Shown here: positions 21,930 through 33,671 of the stretch, in pieces
Layout of the letters: each line of letters starts with the position of its first letter
Numbering within the stretch: position 1 is the first letter of the stretch
DNA from: Fragilaria radians
Lineage: Eukaryota > Bacillariophyta > Fragilariophyceae > Fragilariales > Fragilariaceae
NCBI GenBank assembly: GCA_900642245.1
Contig: CAAAJI010000016.1
Location: 42,358 to 106,357 of the forward strand
Direction: 5' to 3'
Length of the DNA: 64,000 bases
Notes under the pieces: model-generated
Databases searched by the model: none
What the model saw: only the letters and a program-made list of their open reading frames with translations
What the model was told of the DNA's origin: nothing
Program-made: the position numbers and the translations under genes

Positions 21930-23966
21930 ATGACTTCGCCAAGCCTAGTCGATGAAGAGGATGGTGCATCCAAATCGTATCGAGCACTTGTCGTTGACTC
22001 CGGTCCGATTATCAAGATGACAGGATTGTCAAACTTAAGAGGAAAAGCATTATCATACTTCACGGTTCCCGCAGTTCTAACCGAGATTCGTGATGCAAAA
22101 GCTCGATTTCATTTGGACGAGCTTCCCTTTCAAATTCAGGCCAGAGAACCTACATCCGAAGGATTACAGGCAGTAATTGAGTTTAGCCGGAAGACTGGAG
22201 ATTTTCAGTCATTGTCTAGTGTTGATTTGCAAGTTTTGGCACTACACTTTGACCTGGAAAAAGAAGGTTGTGGAACTGATCATATAAGAAGGACGCCAAA
22301 GCGGATGCTCGGGCTCGGAAAAGTACAGGAGTTAGGTAACAAAATGAAGAGCGAAATTTCACGAGATGACAAGGTAACAGATGAATGCTCAGAGAAAAAC
22401 GAAAATTTAAATTCCCAATTCATTGATGGTGATGATTATGACCTGGTCGAAGAATCAGATGGGGATGATGATGAGGATGAGGATGATGGTTCTGAACAGA
22501 ATAATGAAGAAGATGAGAAGGTGGAAAACTTCAAAGACTCTAATAATGGAACTCCGAAGACTTGGGCGAAAGTTGTGAATCCGTCAGCGTCAGCAACCCT
22601 TCCTTTCGTTTCAAGTGAGGTCGAAAATGCCGTGGTAGATGGTTTTTCATTCGATAAATTAAAGCTTAGTGAGGATATTGGTGGTCAATTTAGTGATGCA
22701 GAGGATGATGACTTCGACCCTCTTGGTACTAGGCATTCCTCAGATGATGATGATGATGACTTCGCCAAAAGCGATGTTGAAATTTCTGACGAAGAGTGCG
22801 ATGTTTACATTCTTGACCCTGATGAAGTAGAGAAGCGCAAATCAATGATATTAGAATCTGACACTTCCACCATTCAGAAAGATTTTCCTAATCTTGTAGT
22901 GTCAAGAAAGGATCCACATGATGGAAATGTTGATAATGATGAAAGCAACATGACCCCAGCAGAACTTGCAAGAAGAAGAGCAGATAAACTGAGAGAGCAA
23001 GCTCTCCTGCCAAAGAGTAATTCTGGTAAATCTTACAACTCCTTTCGCAAGTATAATCACGTTATGAAGCCAAAAGAATTAAACTCTAAAGTGGAAAGCG
23101 TGAACAATAGCGCAAATCCTTCTGAGGTCACAATTGTCGAAGAGAAAAATGAATTACGAAGTGATATGCAATCAAGAATTATGGGCGGTTCCTTCTTCTC
23201 GGGTCAAGGAACAGAGGTGGAAGATGATGGTGAGGGTTGGATTACGTCGTCGAAAGAAATTCTTAGGTTGAAATCTTCAGGACGGTTCGATCTCACTTCA
23301 AATCCCTCGACGTTGGGCGACAACCAGGATCAACTTTCGAAAGGGCCGCCAACGTGTTTACGGACAGCTTGTGCTACCACAGACTTTGCCATGCAAAATG
23401 TAATTCTTCAAATGAATTTGGAACTATTATCGGTGGACGGTTACCAAATCCGACGGATTAAGAATTGGGTTTCTCGATGTGGCGCATGTTTTACTGTTTA
23501 TTCAAACGACAGCTCTTCTACCTTAAAACGTCTCTTTTGCTCGAGATGTGGAAGTGATCTAATACAGAGAGTTGCTTGCAGTGTGGATGGTAAAACCGGA
23601 CGCCTTAAGCTGCACTTATCTAAAAAGTACAAAAACAACCTTCGTGGAACTAAATTTTCACTTCCCAAGCCCGGGAGGAACAATCGCTTTCAAGGCGATT
23701 TATTATTGCGCGAAGATCAACTTTTGATGGGAGCTTGGAGCCAGAAGGTAAAGAAGATGTCTGGAGGAAAAGCTAGATCATCGGCATCATCAATCTTTGG
23801 GGCCGATTTGCCGGCATCCCTAGGTTGTCATGCTAAGTTGGCAAACGTGGATGACATTCGTGTTGGCTTTGGTAAACGAAATCCAAATTCGGCTACAGGA
23901 GGTCGAGAGCGTAGAGGCAAGAAGAAGAAAAGTGGCGACAAAGCTTGTGGATTAAGAAGATACTAA
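21930..23966 (+). CDS. NOB1: NOB1, PIN-domain endonuclease for 18S rRNA 3'-end maturation
   Basis: NOB1 cleaves 20S pre-rRNA at site D in late pre-40S particles. The 678-residue single exon starts at ATG 21930. The PIN domain has acidic residues in place: Asp23 in VVDSGPII, Glu52 in TEIRD, Asp99 in SSVDLQVLAL, and, after a long insertion, Asp485 in ACATTDFAMQN, the NOB1 hallmark completing the domain. The zinc ribbon uses Cys517, 520, 537 and 540 (CGAC...CSRCG). The C-terminal region LRGTKFSLPKPG, VGFGKRNPNSA and a Lys-rich tail also match NOB1. The acidic linker (about 165-310) is unusually long, so the protein exceeds the common 400-460 residues. It converges on PI-PLC, with 38 bp between stops. 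Confidence 0.96.
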   Translation: MTSPSLVDEEDGASKSYRALVVDSGPIIKMTGLSNLRGKALSYFTVPAVLTEIRDAKARFHLDELPFQIQAREPTSEGLQAVIEFSRKTGDFQSLSSVDLQVLALHFDLEKEGCGTDHIRRTPKRMLGLGKVQELGNKMKSEISRDDKVTDECSEKNENLNSQFIDGDDYDLVEESDGDDDEDEDDGSEQNNEEDEKVENFKDSNNGTPKTWAKVVNPSASATLPFVSSEVENAVVDGFSFDKLKLSEDIGGQFSDAEDDDFDPLGTRHSSDDDDDDFAKSDVEISDEECDVYILDPDEVEKRKSMILESDTSTIQKDFPNLVVSRKDPHDGNVDNDESNMTPAELARRRADKLREQALLPKSNSGKSYNSFRKYNHVMKPKELNSKVESVNNSANPSEVTIVEEKNELRSDMQSRIMGGSFFSGQGTEVEDDGEGWITSSKEILRLKSSGRFDLTSNPSTLGDNQDQLSKGPPTCLRTACATTDFAMQNVILQMNLELLSVDGYQIRRIKNWVSRCGACFTVYSNDSSSTLKRLFCSRCGSDLIQRVACSVDGKTGRLKLHLSKKYKNNLRGTKFSLPKPGRNNRFQGDLLLREDQLLMGAWSQKVKKMSGGKARSSASSIFGADLPASLGCHAKLANVDDIRVGFGKRNPNSATGGRERRGKKKKSGDKACGLRRY

Positions 23967-24004
23967 AAGAGAAATCAATAACTAGCTTTCTTAGATGCCA
24001 TTTT

Positions 24005-26790
24005 CTATGGCTCAGATATTTGACGTATTTTAATCTCCACTAGCAGGCACGCGAAGTCGAAAGGACCCTTTTTAGTGTTACATTCGTCGAAAAGTTGAAC
24101 ACTGCGATATCCTTGCCGAAGACATGATATTGGAATTGCCGCATGGGCTATGAATTCATCAGCTTGCCCAATATCCCCCTTAGTAAAAACTTCAAACTGT
24201 ATCATTGAAACCGCGCTATTCTCAATTAAAAATACGAAACGATCTTTGTTTGTTGCATTGTGCCAAATGGGAAAAAAACCGTTCTTTTGCACACTAGAAG
24301 TAGTGTAAGAAGAGGAAATATCCTTTTCCTCGTTTTTTACGTCATGAACCGTCACTTTCACATAAGGATCAATACAATCACCTGAAGATTGGCCTTTAGG
24401 CTTAGGCAAGCACGACCCACTCAAAACCCGAACAGATAACTTTGAGCATTTCGAATTTTGCAATTGATTTTCTCTTGTCAATATTGCTTCAGGCTTTCGA
24501 ACGTAGCCGCAATTTCCATTTTCTCTAAATCTGCCATCATTTATTTTAAGGGGAGGATCAGGAGTCTGAAAGTTCAAAGCAACCATTTGGCAACCAGTAG
24601 ACCACGCCAATGTCGGATAATAATTGCTCGAATCCACACGTGAACCAGCTGGATAGGTCCGACTCATGTGAGATTGATTGTAAATCGCCCATTTCTTACC
24701 TTTATTTTGTCGACAAAGTTTTTTAACTTTATTTTCGCTAAATGAATGCATGTGGTGAGTTGGGTTTCGAACACTTATGTCCCAACTCTTGTGCTTACAG
24801 CCATGGAAAAGAGTAAGCCGGGCTAGGGAGGGAGAAATTTTTATCTTGATGTTTTTTGATCTTGTTGTCTGGCTTGACAAATTTGATGCATTGGTTCGAG
24901 TGGTTTTTTCCGTTCCTGAATTGGATTCATTGTTGGACGCCAATTCATCATCTTCCGATTCGTCATCTGATTCAAAATCATCAAGTGATCCATCAGGTCT
25001 TCGGCCTTTGATTACAATCAATCCACGTAGACTTTGCATATGATAGAAACACAATAACAATTAGATTCAGTTACATTGAATATGAGTAATGATATATATA
25101 TAACTTACGCTTCCGGAGAAGGCAATCTCTCGAACAATGAAATTTCCGTTGGAATGTACAATTTATCTCCTAAAACTCGTTGTAAGTCTTCTGCCATCAC
25201 ATCTTGATACGGTAAGCTACAATGATTTTCAAAACTCAGGACAATAGGATAGGTTTCAGGATGCAAGTTTAAGAAAACTTTGAAGCCATGTAAGATATCG
25301 ACGAAAAGGATTTTGGAAGTCATTGTGTGCCCATGCCAAACTACTGGCACTGGTCTGGCTGATGAGTCTGTTTCCCCGTCCCAGATATCAAGTTCTAAGC
25401 ATCGACAACCTCGGTATAAAGCATCCATGTACATTTGTACGGAAGAATGGGATGTAAATTGATCTCCCGTCAAATATGTATTGTGAGATGAATTAATCCA
25501 ATATTCTGATATTGGTTTCGTCATCACACTGGCATCAAAGTTCTCTCTTTCAGGATCAAACGCATCATTCTCGCGACTAAGAAGGTATGCCTCAAAGTGA
25601 TTTTTGTCAATCCGTGAATAATCTATTTCAAGGGGTGCACGGTAAGGCATTTCCATTTCATGAAGAGAAGAAAAAATGCGCTCAACATCTGTCAAAGTTC
25701 GATGTCCCTCGCCCTGTTTACCATGCAAGAACATTTTGAGAAAAGATTGTGCGGACACAGTCATGCGAGGCTTTCCATTATTCATATTATCTCCGAATAA
25801 GTCATCCCAAATAACGTTTACTGGTTTTACAATCCATGAATCTCTCTTAACTTTGTGCAAAAATGTGGCACATTGCTCGAAAGTCAAACCTTTTCGTCGT
25901 TGTGCACGATCCATACAAAGAATTTTTGCAAACTTTTCGTACATTTTCACTAATTCAGCCTTCTTCGTGCGGTAATTGATTCGTTCCAAAACGATACCTA
26001 ACTCATAACAGTTTAGTTTATTTGTCCTCTCCTAATCAGAATTTATTGATTGCAATCGAGGACTGAGCAAATGGATGGAAGAAATTAGTATTGATCCGAC
26101 AAAACGTACCATGTCAACATCTAGCCATACATAGCGCAGCAAAAGCACATCTTTTGCGACTGCAACCTTGGCTTCTTGATAACCTAGTATCACAGAATCG
26201 AGAGCATCCAAAATAGTTCCGCGATCTTCAATTGGAATCACGAAATCTAAGGTCTTGGAACCTCGATAGATAATAGAGAAACTCTTATCAATTAACATCT
26301 CAGTGTCTGCCATCATCGATGAACGTGATTCCTGTCGTGCTTTCCTTAAACAGAAAAAGTGAGCTTTCGACAAAAAAGATATCAATAAATGTAGAAATGA
26401 TACTCACTTCGCTAATTCAAAAAGGTGAGTGACTTGCCCCCGTTGAATCCTATCGATGGAACTAACGTCTATAGATCCTTCTTCTAGCTCATTTTGCGAC
26501 GTAGATGAAGATACTATCGATGAGTTCGATGAGGATATAGTGTAAGTTTGTGGTTTTCGTCGCAAACCGAAGAAGGCACTTAACGCAGCACCGTGCTCGG
26601 CGATGTTACTAGATCCCCTCTTAACCGTAGTGATATAAAGCGTAAAACGATCGGATGATAGTGTCAGATATGCCTTCTGCAATGACCCGTTATCCTTGAC
26701 TCGAAGTACTTCCACTCCATCGAACAAAATCCTAGGAATCCTGACATTTCTCAAGCCTTTTTTGAAACTTGATACGTAGTCTTCATTCAT
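24005..26790 (-). CDS. Phosphoinositide-specific phospholipase C, delta-type
   Basis: Hydrolyses PIP2 to IP3 and diacylglycerol at the plasma membrane. Four exons (minus): 26790-26408, 26344-26110, 26001-25109, 25031-24005; introns are 63, 108 and 77 bp. The sum is exactly 846 codons, giving 845 residues. Order: PH-like region (about 1-175), EF-hand-like linker (about 180-340), X domain (about 360-500) with catalytic His379 in SSHNTYL and His431 in WHGHTMTSK, linker SPEALRGLIVIKGRRPDG with an acidic stretch, Y domain with MHSFSE, NPTHH and YPAGSRVDSSNYYP, and a C2 domain (LSVRVLSGSCLPKP, DPYVKVTV). This is the PLC-delta arrangement, without SH2 or RasGEF parts. The exon 3 acceptor (tatgag) was chosen to keep the frame; another AG lies four bases on. 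Confidence 0.93.
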
Positions 26791-28745
26791 AGCTCAAAAT
26801 CAATAATAATAATGCTCTCCCTCCTGAAATAATCAAAAGTAGCAATGTCAGAAATTCTGTCGAAACTTCGGTTGAGAAACTATAGATTGAATCGAATAAG
26901 CCAGTCTAAATGCGCAAAATAAAGTAAAGGTTAACTCCTCCGCATTAAAATTGTTTTGTTTTGAGCCGTGAAAAAAATATATGCAAATACTAGGAGAATT
27001 TGTCGTCTTAGTAACTCAAACCTTATAGAAGCATAACCAGTTAAAAAACTAGTGGGATCGCATCATTGGAGGAATGTATCAATGAACTAAAGTAAAGTTT
27101 TAGAAGCTTTGCAATACATGACGATGAGCTATGCTCTAAACATAATTCTCAACGGTATGTAGTTTGCCGAATCTTTTCATCAAACACGTTTTAGTGAGCG
27201 TAGTCATTCTTTTTATGCCACTTTCTTTAGGATAAACAATGAGGTGCTATTCTTAAGCCAACTAATTATCAGAAAGTTACCCTGAGATATAAAGTGGTGA
27301 CAAATCAGCTTAGCTCACAACATTTTACAGAGAATTTGTCGTATGTCTTCTCCAAACTTTGTATTGCAGGGAATTTTCAGCTGGCATTTGAGCCACAGAA
27401 CAACTATCAACGAGCAATATGTCTTTGTCTTTAATTAAACTCATCGTAACAACTAGGCTTTTATCTGTTTCCAATAAACAATACCCATGGTACGATCAAA
27501 TTTTTTCGATTTAAATATCATGACATTCGGTGGTGATTCAGCATAAGATGATGTAAGCGTTGTTTCGGTATGTATCATTGCTTAATTTTCTGTATATTCT
27601 ATCAATATTGGAACTTCTGTTTGTAAGAGTAAGTGCGTTATCTCGAACCCTGTAAAGAGGTTTGAAGAAGAAAACACTATATATACTCTCGATTTACTAT
27701 CATCACTATGTTTCTATGATAAAATATCATTTGTTTTCATCCAAATTTGTGGGGGAAACGAAAGGACCGTTACCTTATAACTTCCGTGCATAGATGCATA
27801 AATACATAGAATATCCTAATTCTTTATATTTTCTTGTACTAACATTAGGGGATGTCTCCAATATTGGTACACAAATACATCTCTAAGCCTATTATTTTTA
27901 GGGGTTAGGGGTTTTGTTTATCCCTCACCTCCTAGCTATTAAATATATTAAAGTAATGCCTTTGCTCAAAAACTCTCTTTCCCCCTAAGATGATTCAGCT
28001 GTTCAAGAAATATCTTGCCATGCCATGGGAGAAAAGACAAAGTACATGTTTGTCACAAAAGAAATGACAACACCTAGCTTGTGTCTTCTCACAGCTTTAC
28101 ACCAACGTTCGACATCTGAATTATTCAAGATTCACTAGATGCAGTGGTTTTTGCTAGGATTTAGAATTCAGATTACAGGTCCTGTGTGAAAAGGTATTCT
28201 AAAAAAGTAGTCTGAAATCTGCAATGCTAAATTTTTAGGTTCCCTTTTTCACGAAAACTACTGGACGTACTAGTTTCACTTTTGAACTCAAATTTAAAAG
28301 TCGAGTTAGGGGATAATCAGATATTGCGGCAAGCAGGCAGACCTAAAGGACAATTTTCGGTGTAAATCGTTCACGGACATTTTGATTTATGATAATAAGA
28401 TAACTGTTCGTGTCGGACGAATGAAAATTCGTAACTGCCGATTCTCGAGATGACGCTAAAAAATAGTAGCTGCACTATCAGGTGGATGTACGCCTACTTC
28501 ATATGGAGAGGAATACCTATACCGATTTACCGTGAACTCTCCGTAGCCGTGGTACTTTTATCATGGTGGCGCTTCACAATTTCATCACCTTCCAGTTCGT
28601 GGCAGCATCCTCTCACACACTCTTGCATGCGGAGAAAGGATTCAACTTATCGGTTTTATTCATTCCATTCGTGTCTCCTATCTCTGAATTTATCAATCAT
28701 TATTCTTATCACTAAGGGTGTTGGTCTTTTCTAGAGAATAGTCTC
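26791..28745. other. Spacer between PI-PLC and SET gene
   Basis: About 1.95 kb between divergent starts. It holds one copy of a short dispersed repeat (27739-27868) and a TTAGGGG-like doublet (27898-27917). The last few hundred bases are probably promoter and 5' UTR of the SET gene. A 94-codon frame at 28450-28734 has no motif. Confidence 0.5.
27739..27868 (+). repeat. Short dispersed repeat, copy 2
   Basis: Partner of 14124-14240 in the same orientation. The 3' portion, gtactaacattaggggatgt followed by ctccaatattggtac, also matches the reverse complement of 34780-34825. A gtac word occurs at both ends of that 3' block. Confidence 0.55.
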
Positions 28746-31700
28746 ATGAGAGCATCGCGATCAAATACTGCCCGAGGACTTCGTAGCGCCTCAACTTCTT
28801 CCGATCCAAACGCATCCACAGCATCTAAATCGAGAAATTCAAACTCTTCTAACATGGGAAGAACAAGGTCGAGGTCCTATAGTAACGCCGCTGCAGCATT
28901 ACCAAAAGCCAAAAGTCGAGGAAGGGGCTTACCCCTCTCTAAGAATCGCAAGATTCAGCACACTACTCAACCGAATAACGAGAACGAAGATCTGAATGAA
29001 GCAGATCAAGAGACTCAAAACTTAGAAGAATCGTTAGTTGAGACGACAGATGGTAAGCATGAAGAAGTTGAGGGTGTACAGCAACATGCTGAAGAAGATA
29101 CCTCCATTCAAATAAACCTTCCTGAACACGATGATTCCTCTCAACCCGCAATCGTGCATGCAAATATCAATGATTCTCAAGAGCAAGATGCTTGTTTAAT
29201 TGCGCTAAAAGATGGGCATCCAGTTTCAGTGATCCCCACCGTTATGGGGGCAATCATCGATCGTCAATACTCCGAACCTAAAGGAGTTGGACATGATGGA
29301 AATCAATTTTTTTGTGAAATTTGTAAAGGATTCGGTAATGTAGTTTGCTGCGACGGATGCCCCAAAGTTTATCACATCGCCTGTATTCATCCAGATGATC
29401 CTGCTCGCAAAAGCCTGGAGAGTGATGATGATCCTTGGTTTTGTGGATTTTGTCGTGCTGAAAAAAAGATTAACGAAAAATTAGATTTGGGATCGCCAGC
29501 AAACAAGCAAACTCAATCAAATAGCCACACAAGCTCCAGCAGTAACAGCAATCATCATTTAAATTACAAAAAAAAGGGCTCCCCGAATAAAGAATTAAAA
29601 AGGGGATTCAACGAAGACTCTACCGAAATCGCTGCACTTCCATCCTCTACTAGGACCTCAACTCGACCGGAGCGTCGAGCAATGAAGCGGAAAGTCGTGT
29701 GCAAAGGATGTGGAATACATTTCATTTATATCCCTTCTCTTGGTGAAGAGCATGATATCTACAGGAAAGGTGGAACATCCCTAAAATGCTCTGACTGCCT
29801 AGCCGAGGCCTATGTTCGAGAGAATGAACGCGATGATGACGTCATAGATGAGGCAAAGCACCAAGAGAATGAAAAAGTTGAGAAATACGAAGTTGATGAC
29901 GCTGAAGAAAATTATGTGTCATCCGAGGAACAGAGTAATGGCCTTGACGAGGGTGACGAAGATGAAGTAAAGGATGATGAAACTGAACAGATTAGTGGGA
30001 ATGTTGTTGGCTTATTCGAAAATTCACCAAAAGATCATGATGAATCCCCAGCACTGAAGAAGCGCAAGAGGGCGAGTAGTGATGTATCTGAAATAAAAGG
30101 AAAGAAAAAGAAACAGGCAAGACTTCTGTTTCCAAATTCTGATCTGAAAAAGAAAGTAAAGAAAAAAGAGATTGAAAAGTTACAGAAAATGAAGAAGTTG
30201 GGCAAAAAAGCGCATTCAAATCTGGACGGAGTACATAAGGGGCTTCTGAAACAAGACATGAGTCCTAAGAGCGAAATCACGAGCCAAAGAATAGTAAACG
30301 CCACTCCGGCATTTTTCTTCTTTTTGACTGACTATAGATATAAGATTGAGCGAGCACTTTCCCGAAAGCACAAATACTTCAACCGCTTACCAAAGGGAAC
30401 GGAAAGGAATGAACTCGTTGCGCGAGAGGGCGCACGTTGGTGGGTGAAGTTGCGAAAGCTTGACCAAAGTCGATACTTTACCATGTCGATGCGAGATTTC
30501 GAAGAGAAAGTTTTGATATGGAAAGAAGAGAAAACTATACGGGAAATGATTGCAGCTAGGGATCCCGAAGATCGTATATTGGATGGCGACGTTTCCGTTG
30601 CTGATAAAGCCGAGGAACTTTCACCCGAGGATGAAATGATCATGTACACGAAGCACCGACGATTCTTTCTTTCAACATCCGTGGGCAGCAAGCCATTTAC
30701 ACCGGAGCCGGGAAAGAGTCATAATAGAATTCTTCTTGAACTTCTTCAGGACATGAGATTTCATCCACTACCCATGCTTCATCCTCTTCGCAATGACTCT
30801 GATACCAGTCTCATTGACCGGTCAAAGGTAAGTGTTCCTCACTTTGAGGTGCAAGGACCTATAGCTACAAGCGGGGGAGATGAATGCTCGGGTTGCACTA
30901 GAGGATGGAATCATTTCTGTCCCATACTTAAGCATCGAATTCCTGCAGTGGAAAATCGTGCTAGATTGCAGCCTCCCATGAGTTCATTGATGGCTACTAG
31001 AATTGGGCTTGGATTAAGGCCGAAAATTCCTAACTTGGAAGATGATATGGAGGGAGATGCCCCTCTTTTCTTGCCTCGCATTTCACAGCACACTCGAGAA
31101 GCCATGCGAGTTCCTGTAATTCCTAGTTTTACTTTGACTGATCCAGCAACCAGAGTTGATGATGTTGCCCAATTTATAGAACAATGTCTTGCTATGAAAG
31201 TGCCTGAGCCCCCACGGTCATCTCAACCAGATTTCGTTGCTGATATCCCGAGAAAGACTGTAATTTCAAGAGGATTATTGCCTTTGAGAGGAAGGAGAAA
31301 AAATGATGAAATTTCAGAAAGTGCTGTGAAATCTGAGGCGAAAGAGTGTCAGAAAAGTCTCTTGAATAAATGTGGACGTTGTCGAACTATTATTGATAAT
31401 GATACAGGCTGTGTGCCATGCCGTAGAGCGCAGCTGGTTATCAATACGTCAAAACGAGTAGGATCCACTGGGAGTATGCTAAATTCAGAGAAAGACAAGA
31501 AGGAAATAAAAGACCCAGTTCGGGTTCAGACTACAATGATTGGTAGATTAACTGTGAAGGAAACAAATTTTGAAGATCAAATTGAGAATGACCGAGTAGT
31601 TGCCAATGCAATAATCAAACACCGATGGATGCCGTCGGCAGTACTTCCGCATCGATATACTTACGTCCCATTGCCGAAGTCGAAACAAATAATTGAAAAA

Positions 31701-33671
31701 AGCCAAGGAATGTTTCAAAAAGACGAGGGTCAAGGTGAATCTCTTTCGAGCGACTGTAAGAACGGAAATGGAATTGTGTTAACATATTCAGAGTCAGAGT
31801 TGATTTCATCGTCAACAATAAATGCCCTGTCTGAAGATGGGAAAGAACCGCGAATCAGTCGCCTTCGTTCACGAAGACTCTTATCAGCGAATGACTTGGA
31901 TGACATGACCACATCCGCTTCCGAAGAAATAGCAGCTGAGCTATTTGTTGATCGACAACGGCTTGCGCAGAGACATAGAGATGAAGTATCAGAGCTAACC
32001 AAGCGATGCCTTAATTTGGCATGCTGTGGAATTTATCTTGGGATTGTGAGGAGAGATCCCTTATGCCTTTTTGCGGAGCCAGTTCCCGCTAACGTAGTCG
32101 GATATTCGCTAGTGATAACAAACCCTATGGATATAAGCAAGATCAAAGGGAAAATTCTTTCTGAGAAGTACGTCACTCTTGGCGCATTTGTGTCAGATGT
32201 TCGCCTTCTTTGTGCCAACGCTCTAGCCTACAATCCTCCTGGCTCGATCTACTCGAAAACTGCCAAAGACCTTCGTGATGCTTTAGACATTATGGTGAAG
32301 AGGGCAACGAAATGGATGAGCGCTATAAAAGATTCTCACGCATCATCTTTTGCTTGGAAATGTTCGAGCACTATCCAAGATTGTGACGACCCGTTTCGAA
32401 ATCTACGAGCCAAATGGCCGGAAGCTATCGAGATGTTTGAGAAAGGTGACTGGCTTCGTGAACAGGTTGCCTCAGACTTGATGAGGACCAAAGAGAACGA
32501 GTTTGCTTACTACGGCGCGATCGCAGTGCGAAGGGCAGCAATTGCTGCCGAAGTGTCTTTGGCATCTTACGTGGATACAGGAGGGGCACATAGTATGGCG
32601 ATCCGTAGGTCTCAGTTTGATGATGAAAACCTTCGAAGGATTATTGACTCGAGAGTATCCCACTGCGCAGGCCCAGTTCAATTAAAGGACATTCCAAGCT
32701 GGCGTGAGGAATCTCTGTTACGAATACTTCGAAGAGTACAAAATCGACGCGTCGAGAGCCTTACTATGTCAGAAAACGGATGCGCACGCTGCGACGGGAT
32801 TCGGGCAGACTCTAAGCTGGCGCTTAACGCCATTAGATGGGGGCGAAATAAGCGCAAAAGCGAAATGTTTACGTTACCTCGCGTTCATGAGTCACGGCTC
32901 TCTTTAACGACAGGTTTAGCATCACTAAAAACGGAGGAAAGCATTGGTCGAGAAGTGGATAGGTCCGAGATAGTCGAGACTACAGAGAAGGATGACGACG
33001 ATGATATAGATTCCGATGACGAGAGTCCTAGCACATCCCAAATTGAGGAAAAAACTGATTTGGAAGTCATCGAAGCTGCAGCAGCCGTAGACCTGTGGGA
33101 TAAAAAGCTAGAAGTTGCTGTGACAGTTCACGGGAGTCGTATTCATGGATGGGGATTATTTGCTGATCAACCTTTTAAGAAGGGTGACGTTGTTGCCGAA
33201 TACGTAGGAGAATATGTTTGTAATGCTGTCGCCGATGCAAGAGAAAAGCTGTATCAAGAGAGACGTATACAAGACTATCAATTTCGTGTCGACGAAAATC
33301 TTGTCATAGATGCAACCCTCAAGGGAGGTCATGGAAGATACATAAATCACAATTGCAACCCAAATTGTATAGCCAAAATAGTTGAAGGTCAAGCTCCCAA
33401 CAAACATCTAAAGCGAGTAATGATTATTGCCCAGCGTAACATTAAGGCAAGAGAAGAAATTACTTATGATTATCAATTTCCACTTGAGTTGGATCTGGAT
33501 GCACGAATTCCTTGCAATTGTGGTTCAATTCTATGCCGCGGCTTCATGAATTGGGATTTGCCTGAAAAGGGATCCAAGAATCGTGTGCTTCGGACGCAAA
33601 AACGAGGCGGAAACATGAGAGATCGCATTCGACGATTAGGAAAGCCGCTTAAAAAGCACGACGAAAGATGA
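28746..33671 (+). CDS. PHD-bromodomain-SET histone methyltransferase, trithorax/MLL-like
   Basis: Likely an H3K4-type lysine methyltransferase in chromatin. It is one uninterrupted exon of 1641 codons. Residues 1-180 are Ser/Arg-rich and disordered. A PHD finger begins at Cys190 (CEICKGFGNVVCCDGCPKVY) and ends near 235. An acidic/basic linker with nuclear-signal-like KKRKRASSD and KGKKKKQ follows. A bromodomain-like region is at about 1095-1195 (VVGYSLVITNPMDISKIKGK, then NALAYNPPGSIY). The SET domain (about 1459-1580) has RIHGWGLFA, EYVGEYV, GRYINHNCNPNC and EEITYDYQF, and post-SET is CNCGSILCRG. All SET catalytic motifs are present. Extra paired-Cys clusters lie at CKGCG...CSDC, CSGCTRGWNHFC, CGRCR...CVPC and CARC. 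SET and post-SET fit the TRX/SET1 group better than ASH1. Confidence 0.92.
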   Translation: MRASRSNTARGLRSASTSSDPNASTASKSRNSNSSNMGRTRSRSYSNAAAALPKAKSRGRGLPLSKNRKIQHTTQPNNENEDLNEADQETQNLEESLVETTDGKHEEVEGVQQHAEEDTSIQINLPEHDDSSQPAIVHANINDSQEQDACLIALKDGHPVSVIPTVMGAIIDRQYSEPKGVGHDGNQFFCEICKGFGNVVCCDGCPKVYHIACIHPDDPARKSLESDDDPWFCGFCRAEKKINEKLDLGSPANKQTQSNSHTSSSSNSNHHLNYKKKGSPNKELKRGFNEDSTEIAALPSSTRTSTRPERRAMKRKVVCKGCGIHFIYIPSLGEEHDIYRKGGTSLKCSDCLAEAYVRENERDDDVIDEAKHQENEKVEKYEVDDAEENYVSSEEQSNGLDEGDEDEVKDDETEQISGNVVGLFENSPKDHDESPALKKRKRASSDVSEIKGKKKKQARLLFPNSDLKKKVKKKEIEKLQKMKKLGKKAHSNLDGVHKGLLKQDMSPKSEITSQRIVNATPAFFFFLTDYRYKIERALSRKHKYFNRLPKGTERNELVAREGARWWVKLRKLDQSRYFTMSMRDFEEKVLIWKEEKTIREMIAARDPEDRILDGDVSVADKAEELSPEDEMIMYTKHRRFFLSTSVGSKPFTPEPGKSHNRILLELLQDMRFHPLPMLHPLRNDSDTSLIDRSKVSVPHFEVQGPIATSGGDECSGCTRGWNHFCPILKHRIPAVENRARLQPPMSSLMATRIGLGLRPKIPNLEDDMEGDAPLFLPRISQHTREAMRVPVIPSFTLTDPATRVDDVAQFIEQCLAMKVPEPPRSSQPDFVADIPRKTVISRGLLPLRGRRKNDEISESAVKSEAKECQKSLLNKCGRCRTIIDNDTGCVPCRRAQLVINTSKRVGSTGSMLNSEKDKKEIKDPVRVQTTMIGRLTVKETNFEDQIENDRVVANAIIKHRWMPSAVLPHRYTYVPLPKSKQIIEKSQGMFQKDEGQGESLSSDCKNGNGIVLTYSESELISSSTINALSEDGKEPRISRLRSRRLLSANDLDDMTTSASEEIAAELFVDRQRLAQRHRDEVSELTKRCLNLACCGIYLGIVRRDPLCLFAEPVPANVVGYSLVITNPMDISKIKGKILSEKYVTLGAFVSDVRLLCANALAYNPPGSIYSKTAKDLRDALDIMVKRATKWMSAIKDSHASSFAWKCSSTIQDCDDPFRNLRAKWPEAIEMFEKGDWLREQVASDLMRTKENEFAYYGAIAVRRAAIAAEVSLASYVDTGGAHSMAIRRSQFDDENLRRIIDSRVSHCAGPVQLKDIPSWREESLLRILRRVQNRRVESLTMSENGCARCDGIRADSKLALNAIRWGRNKRKSEMFTLPRVHESRLSLTTGLASLKTEESIGREVDRSEIVETTEKDDDDDIDSDDESPSTSQIEEKTDLEVIEAAAAVDLWDKKLEVAVTVHGSRIHGWGLFADQPFKKGDVVAEYVGEYVCNAVADAREKLYQERRIQDYQFRVDENLVIDATLKGGHGRYINHNCNPNCIAKIVEGQAPNKHLKRVMIIAQRNIKAREEITYDYQFPLELDLDARIPCNCGSILCRGFMNWDLPEKGSKNRVLRTQKRGGNMRDRIRRLGKPLKKHDER

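Noticed and set aside
28450..28734. 94-codon frame upstream of the SET gene
   Set aside because: No motif; lies where the 5' UTR and promoter of the SET gene are expected.
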